From the NCBI GenBank assembly GCA_021442155.1, contig JAKCPB010000047.1:496001-560000 (forward strand): a stretch of DNA of 64,000 nucleotides, written 5' to 3'. Made by a program: the position numbers and the translations under genes. This DNA comes from Cymbidium sinense (Eukaryota; Streptophyta; Magnoliopsida; Asparagales; Orchidaceae). Below are positions 57,332-64,000 of this stretch, in pieces. Positions within the stretch are counted from its first letter, which is position 1, and every line of letters begins with the position of its first letter. Below the pieces are notes generated by a model. That model saw only the letters and a program-made list of their open reading frames with translations, was not told the origin of the DNA and did no database searches.

Positions 57332-60300
57332 TTGGAACGTTAGAGGTCTTGTTGTTGAGGGCGCAACCGGACTGCTTGAGACTCATTAAGGAATTAAGAC
57401 CGATCTGTTGCCTTTTGGAAACTAAGATCAATCCTCAAGCTCTTAATCCCCTTCTTGCAAATTTTCTATGTTCCATTCTCAATCGTTGTTCCAATTTTGA
57501 TGTGGCATTGGCCGACTGGATTAAATGGTGTTCGGAATTGACTTTAAGCCTCTGATTGTCTCTAATCAATTCATTCATGGTTCTGTTTCTTATAATGGCA
57601 ATCCCTCCTTCTTTTTAACCAGCATATACGCTGAAAATGACCCTCAATCTCAAATATCCCTCTGGGATTCTCTGAGGGATCTTGCGATTGGCATTTCAGA
57701 TCCTTGGTTGTTATTGGGTGATTTTAACTGTTGTATTTCAAGTAAGGAAAAAACGGGAGGAATTCCGCTGTCCCATTCTAACACCCAATCTTTTTTCACT
57801 TGTGTTCAAGATTGTGAATTATGGATCTTCCTAATGGGTTTATTCTACACATGGTCTAATCAGCAAGTCAATAATCCCATTTTCTCTAAATTAGATAGGG
57901 CTTTATGCAATGTTGGTTGGTTGGAAAAATATCCCACTTCCTTTTACAAAGTTCCACCGCAGCTCTCTTCGGATCATTCACCCCTCATCATCTTCCTTAA
58001 TCACATGAGTGTACGGAGTACCCGGTTTATGTTTAGGAATCATTGGTCTCTTTCACCCAATTTCTTAGAAGTTACAAAAGTTGCTTGGAAGCATTATGTT
58101 GCGGGGATCTATCTTTGTTCTTGCAAATAAACTTTCTAATGTCAAAGAGCACTAATCCATGAGAAGTTACTCATCTACAACCAAATTGATGAAGCTAAAG
58201 GAAGACATTCTTGAAAATCGGAAAGGAATCCTAATGATGTCCATCTAATGGTTGACGGAAACTAAGGACTCTTACCTTAGTTTGCTTCATATGGAAAATG
58301 CATGGGTTAAGCAACGTGCTAAGGCTCATTGGTTAACCTCTTCTGATGATGATCTCAAGTTTCTTTACTTCTCTATCAAAGAAAGGAGAAGTTCCAATGA
58401 TGGGAGCTCTATGATCAAGGAATTATAAATGACCCGGATTCAATTCGAGGAAATTAACATGTACTTCAGACTTTTCAATAGCAACATTATTCTTTATCTC
58501 AGGATTTTCCATTAAATTCTCTCTCATCATGTTATGAGCTTGGATGTTTATTAGCAATTGAGATTCAATGCTACAGATAAAGAATAAAGCTCAATCTTAT
58601 GGCTTCAATTCCAAATTTTCATTGCTTCATGGAAGTTACAGAAAACCTTTTAAAGGTACTCACCACTTTTCAAAACCCGAAGCTCAATGGTTGAAACACT
58701 CAATTACCTTAATTCAAAGTTAAGCTTTATTATGAATATAGACTCATATCTCTTTGCAACACATTTTATAAAGTCATTGCAAAGGTTCTGCTCTAGACTT
58801 AAGGTGCTTCCTTATTTAATTAATTGCTCAATTCATTAAAGGATGGGATATCTTACAATATTACTATGGCTTATGAAATATGTCAAGAGTTGTTTCATAA
58901 TCATTCTCATGGTGGTTTTCTGCTAAACTTGACCTCAAAGGCTTGACTCTATTAATTTGGGAGGCTCTTTTGCATAGACTTCATTCTTTTGGTTTCTAGA
59001 TTTATTAATTGGGTGAAGGCTTGTATTTCATATTCCTTCTCAACTAAATGGGAAATTAAATGCCTCAAACATGGACTAGGTATCTCTTATCTCCATTCCT
59101 CTTTACCTAAGATACTTTCTCTTGCTTAATTGATAGAGAGGTCAATTTATTAGATATGACCTCTTATTGTGGACATGCAAAATATCTTTTGCTTTTTGCA
59201 AGATTCTTGATGTTGCTGATAGCCTTTTGATCTAAAAATGTCTTGAGAGCTTAGAAAAATATCTGACTTATGGTTAATCAAGACAAATCTCTCATTTGTT
59301 TTTCAAAGGATCTGGATGAAGCAAATCTTTAGATTCTTAATATTTGGTACTTTTCCTATTAAATATTTCTTCCTTAACTGGATCTCCTAAACTTGTAAAC
59401 TTCGTTTATTTGATAAACTTCAAAGGTGGTTTCCTTGGAATGCAAATTTTTTGTCTCTTGAGGAAGGTTGCAATTACTGATCATCTGGTTAATAACTTGA
59501 TTACTGGTTTAGATCAATGATGATTCCTATGTAAAGACCATTTACTCTCTCACTTCACGCTTTTCTATCATAATGGGGTCTCTAATAAACTTACATATCT
59601 TGGGACAAAACTCGTCCCAAGGAAAGGGGAATATGAATACTCGCTTTCTCTCTCTTTATGCAAAATTAAAACCATGTGGAAGACTCTTCTCTCTTTGCTA
59701 GGTAACCGAAATATGGATCCATTTGGAGTGACTCTATTTGAGAATCTCCTGTGGAAAGAATTAAAACTATATGCAAAACATTTTCGTGACAAAATATCTT
59801 ACCATGTGATGGTAATTTTTTTCTCCTTTATGATCCCTTGGTGTCAAAATCAATGTTTGAATCGGATTCCAACATAATTTCTAATATTTATAAAGATACT
59901 AAGTTGAGTTTTTTATATTTGAGATGGAGAATGCCTAGATCGCTGGTGAATTCATTGCTATGTACTACCATTAATTATAACTATAGTGGGAGACTGGATT
60001 ACATGGGATTCAAAGCGCGCCATTACTTATGACTTTAAAGGTGCTCTTTTCTTTAGAATTGGAACAAAGGTATATGGTTTCCTCTTTAATTATTCACCTT
60101 TGGTTGGCTTATTTAAGGGGTTTAAAGACTGATTCTTTAAAAGAGGGATTGTACAAACCACTTTTTGTCAAAGAATGAATCTCACTCTCACCTCTTCTTC
60201 AATGCCTTCTCATGCATTTGATGAGCATTCTCCCTCTCTTTATTTTAATGCAATCCACATTACAACAAGTTTTGAATGGCATTATTTAAGATGCACAAAA

Positions 60301-60880
60301 TTATCGGTTGTTATTTTCATCGCTTTGGTCTTCAGATATGTGAAAGGAATAATATACTTTACTCATTCAAGATCTTCTTTACTTTCTTAACCCATCAAAT
60401 CATGGATCGAATTGTTTTTAAAGTCGCTAGATGGAAATTAGAGACCTCATGGGCATCCTCTTTTTTTTGGAGAAAGACTCATTCCCGAATTACCATAGCT
60501 TTGTGGATTCTTGTTTGCTCTAATTGGCCGGACAATGATGACTTAAATATCACCAATCATTTGTGGTTGGTATGGCTCTTGGTGCACAACCGAACCTTGG
60601 ATGAGTTCTTTCTCAATTAGTCTAGTCATGATTGCCTGGCTTTTTTTCCTTATCTCACGCTTGATCGGGAGTCAACAAATTACAACACTTATTACCAGTA
60701 AAGTTCTATTTTTGTTTTTCCTCCTTTATCTACTTAGATTGCTATCCTTCCTTGTTTCCTTTTGTGGAAGAGTTGAACCCTTTCTTTTTTTTTTTTTCTA
60801 AGATCCTTATAGCTTAGTTTTGAGAGATTATTGAATTCACTTGGTGAATTCGCTTTAATTTTGTAATTTCTCTTTGAATA
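57309..60880 (+). pseudogene. LINE ORF2 pseudogene (endonuclease-reverse transcriptase)
   Basis: ORF2 nicks target DNA and copies the element RNA. The start MTFPRLASWNVRGL at 57309 is the usual L1 endonuclease opening. The endonuclease is best kept in 57525-58130: LGDFNC, FYTWSNQQ, KLDRALCN, SDHSPL. Reverse transcriptase: about 58850-59230, with INWEALLHRLHSFGF (frame-shifted), INWVKACISYS and SPFLF; the YADD/FADD box is damaged. The zf-RVT-like end is at about 60120-60250 (DSLKERGIVQTTFCQR). At least ten frame breaks or stops are present. Confidence 0.8.
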
Positions 60881-61299
60881 TAATTGAGCTAAGGCTCTCA
60901 AATTCTTCCAAAAGATAAGGAGACAACAATGGATAACAAACTGCCTTAAAATGCCACACTTTTTTTTTTTTTTGTTATTTATTGGATTCTATGTTTGTGT
61001 AATCAGCTTCCCATGAAAACCAGTTTTTCTCACTGACATTGAGAGCCCATCTTTATAGAGAAAATAGTATGAGCTATTCTTTCAAGAATTCTTCTCACTC
61101 GATTATAGATCTCTGGAGGATGTATCTTATGAAGAATAAGGGGATATGAGGGTGGCAATTGATAAAAAAAAAATTTCTTGAGTGTATTTGTTTTAAACTC
61201 TAAAATAAATCAAAAAAAAATTTGTTGTAGTTTATCGCAAGTCGCAATACCTAAATAGCTATCGATTTCTACTGCTAGAACTATTCTTCATTTTAGAAA

Positions 61300-62285
61300 C
61301 TTAATGGTTAAGTAGTTATATCCTACATTTTTTTCCTTCAGACTTTAATGGTTTTGGATGGTGTTACCTCAGAAGAAGTGCTTTGGATTTAAAATATTGT
61401 TCTAATCTCTATGGAGATTTTATCGAATATCTATTTAATAATGAACATTGCAATTTATATCTCAATATTTATTCTATGTAAATAGCATATGAATCTATTC
61501 TTCCTTGCTATTTTAACTTAACTTTGGAGAATACAAAATCAATATCAAAATCCTCATTTATTTCTAAGTCATATTGTTATTGTTCTTGCCTTATTGCATT
61601 CAGATTGAACAGTAGAAAGGGTAAGCAGTCCCTGGCTGTAACATGTTCCCTCTACTTTGGAAGACTGGAAACGCTTCCAGTGAGGTTTGTTGAATGGTTT
61701 CGGAGCGGGAGATGGGTAATTTTTGGCTTGATGGCTCTGTTTTTTTTTAATTTACTTTTTCTTTTACAGTTTAAATTAAAACGGCTCTCTTCTTGTTCTT
61801 TCTATTTTTGTTTACTTGGGTCCCCTTTCTTCCTCTCACGGTTATGGATACATGCTCTTGCTCTCCATCATGAAGGATTTGGTTTTGTCTTGATCCCAAG
61901 GATGGAGATTTCTAGTAGGCATTATATCCTACATTTTTTCCTTCACACCCTTAATGGTTCCTCCACGGATGGTGTTACACCTGGAAGTGCTTTTGCCTTA
62001 GCCTTGCCTTCCACGGTTGTTCTCTACTCTATGGAGATTTCCTCTCTATCGACCCATCGGATGGCGGGTGGCATCAATGGGTTCTGTCTGGTTATATCTC
62101 AATTTTTTGTGTCTCCGAACTTCTGAGGTTTTTTGTCTCAGGATCAAAGGATCCTCTTTGTGTTAATGTTTTTATATATTTTTTATCCTTTATACGCTCC
62201 TTCTTATTACTATTCTCTATTAGAATGAAATTGGGCAAATGCCCTCATCTTTTTTCAAAAAAAAAAATAGTAGAAAGGGATGGGG
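61300..62285 (+). mobile_element. Third, partial copy of the poly(A)-ended segment
   Basis: It starts matching at 'actttggagaatacaaaat' (61512; compare 30395 and 53547) and runs through 'ggaaacgcttccag', 'ttggcttgatggctctg' and 'ttgggcaaatgccctcat' to an A run (62257-62267) and 'tagtagaaagggatgg'. A short duplicate piece ('tatcctacattttttccttc') lies at 61318-61400. The 200-codon open frame 61524-62126 is a product of this repeat; hydrophobic and unconserved, so no gene is called. Confidence 0.55.
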
Positions 62286-64000
62286 GCATTCAAACTTAGA
62301 AGGTGGGTTTTCAAAGACCATTGGCCTGCGGAAACTGTTAGTGTTTTGTCAAAATGGAGGAACCAAGAATACTAATCTATCTGTTTATAACACTGATGCT
62401 TTTCATTTTCCTTTCTGGTTTTATTTTTTTGTGGACGATGATGATTATGGGGGCCCTCTTTTGTTTTTTTATTGGTACTGATGGTGGTAAGGTTCTTTTG
62501 GAAAAACCATCTGGACTAGTCACAAAACTTGCATTCATAAAGTACATCACTTCAAATATTTCTTTTCAAAATGGAATTGCAAACTAAGGCATTAAAGTAC
62601 TTAGTATTTTTGCCCCTTTGATTAAATATTTACTAGTTGACTTTTATCTTCAATGTAATTCTTTCATTTCCTAAATCTAGATTAAGTGGTTTTGTTTCAC
62701 TCTAAGATTTAAAGTTGTTTTTAATAGGATGTGAGACAATAAGATCCTATAAGAAGAATACTTTGTTCAATCTCTTTTATATTATTAAAGATAATCTTAA
62801 AATAATTTTTATTCCACCAATTGAGAGTTTGTTAAACTCTTTTAAGCTTGAACCATAACCTTTCCATGCTAATAATAGTATTATCAGGATGGACAAGTTC
62901 CTTCCATTTGTGTCCAAGAAGTTTGTAAAACCTTTCATCCTTAAGCCATGTGTTTTGAAATCTAGAAGTATAATAGGTTCTATTATTATTAATTTTAACA
63001 CTAATGAGAAGAGGAGCATGGACGGAACAAAGTTATACTTAAGCATTCAATAGAAGTTATAGGATTTGTTTAATGCATGAATTGTTCAAATGGATCCTGT
63101 ATAGCCTTAGTCACACTTTATATTTGTTCGAAGTGTGATTTAAGCCAATATTACTAATATCCACTAAAATATTCCATATAATGAATGTTAAGACTATGAC
63201 CTTTTTTCTTTTAGAAGACAAAGTAATAATGTTGAAATTAAGGGTAGAAGAGAAATTCCTAAAATTGTTTAAAAATATATTATGATCATAACAATTACAA
63301 GCTACATATTTAAAGGAACCATAAGCCAACCATATTCAAAACAAATATAGACATTAATGACTTGGTGATGATTCTCCTTGATGAAGAATTGAAGATAGTT
63401 ATTCTAAAAAAGCCAAATTTTATTACTTAAATTAAAATAAAACATATTAATACCTATCATTCTAGTAGTATAGTTGATTTTATTTTATTATATCATAGGT
63501 TTTAAAATGATAAGTAATTTGATATTGTGTATGACACATTAAAAAACTATATCTACAAGAAAGGGAATCAATCCCTCTAGTATACCAAACAAAATATTAA
63601 TGATTAGGGTTATTATAAACCCATCCCTTATTAAATTGCTCCCCATCTAATAGATATTTGGTAATTGTATCAAATTGGAGATTAGAAATAGCATTCTTAG
63701 GACTAGATAGAACTTCACCTTCTTCCAAATCTCTTCCATTATTGCTTTGCATTGGCTTGAAGAGATGAAGTTATATTCTTAGAAGGAATATGAAAAGGTT
63801 TGTTAAATTGGCATTATTGTTCTAAGTTTTTTGGTTTATTAATATATCACATAAACATATTATTAAAAATAACATAAAAATAAAAATAAAAACACAACAA
63901 AATTGATCCCCAAAACCTCTTAACTTTTAAAAAATAAATGATGATGATATTTTTATATGATATTGAAAATTGAATTGTTATCTATATATAAATATATAAG
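62286..64000. other. AT-rich DNA at the right edge, nothing recognised
   Basis: Very AT-rich with no motif, splice-like exon series or repeat that I can support. Open frames are short and low-complexity. Confidence 0.4.

Larger units (their letters stand above)
56030..60915 (+). mobile_element. Decayed LINE-1 (L1) non-LTR retrotransposon
   Basis: It has ORF1 (DUF4283-like) and ORF2 (endonuclease, reverse transcriptase, zf-RVT) in the usual order. The 3' end near 'attgagctaaggctctcaaa' and 'ttcttccaaaag' (60880-60915) resembles plant L1 3' tails, but a clear A run is missing. Target-site duplications are not identified and the 5' border is approximate. Many stops and frame breaks make it non-autonomous. 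Confidence 0.8.

Noticed and set aside
61524..62126. 200-codon open frame near the right end
   Set aside because: It runs through the poly(A)-ended repeat whose other two copies do not keep the frame. Composition is hydrophobic and uneven, and no domain is recognisable.
1..64000. tRNA genes or other small structured RNAs
   Set aside because: I looked for tRNA-like A/B boxes and cloverleaf ends by eye and found none I could defend. A covariance-model search would be decisive.

Overview
The window is nuclear DNA of a flowering plant. It holds introns with GT..AG borders, L1-type LINEs, plant-style Mutator-like elements (MULEs) with FAR1-type transposase and Ulp1-type protease genes, and fragments of 18S-ITS-26S rDNA. 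I cannot fix the species; nothing seen rules out a monocot. Only one host gene is supported: the 3' half of the kinetochore gene NUF2 (about 1551-4954, + strand, seven exons). Everything to its right is transposon or repeat DNA.

Layout. 1-1550: intron or upstream sequence of NUF2 with a decayed copia-type LTR piece and a GGGTCAA-rich repeat. 1551-4954: NUF2 exons. 6077-7605: a short, internally deleted copy (copy C) of a long LTR-like element. 9289-31742 and 31832-54932: two head-to-tail copies (unit 1 and unit 2, about 22.5 and 23.1 kb) of one block. Each unit contains, in order: a CT-rich stretch; an AACTAATAA-type array; a mosaic rDNA pseudogene; the same array in reverse complement; a putative retrotransposon 3' internal end with polypurine tract; a long LTR-like sequence (about 4.4-4.6 kb without insertions) interrupted by a MULE; a CATCATC-rich leader; AT-rich DNA; a GGTCAA-type repeat; and a poly(A)-ended segment. 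56030-60915: a decayed LINE-1 element with ORF1 and ORF2. 61300-62285: a third, partial copy of the unit's poly(A)-ended segment. The last 1.7 kb shows nothing recognisable.

The two MULEs (A, 15930-25277; B, 38111-48544) are the most interesting part. Each has terminal inverted repeats of about 155-160 bp, a FAR1-like transposase pseudogene on + and a convergent Ulp1/C48-like protease pseudogene on -. Each also has inverted subterminal tandem arrays. B has a perfect 9-bp target-site duplication. A and B sit about 14 bp apart at the same site of the two LTR copies, so they look like two independent insertions. The protease gene of B also shows a triplicated short exon.

Reading caution: GC-rich positions carry many 2-6 base losses, often over CAG/CTG or CG sites, while AT-rich DNA of the two units is nearly identical. 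Exon 2 of NUF2 needs exactly one such 4-base loss explained. Part of the apparent gene decay may therefore be assembly error.
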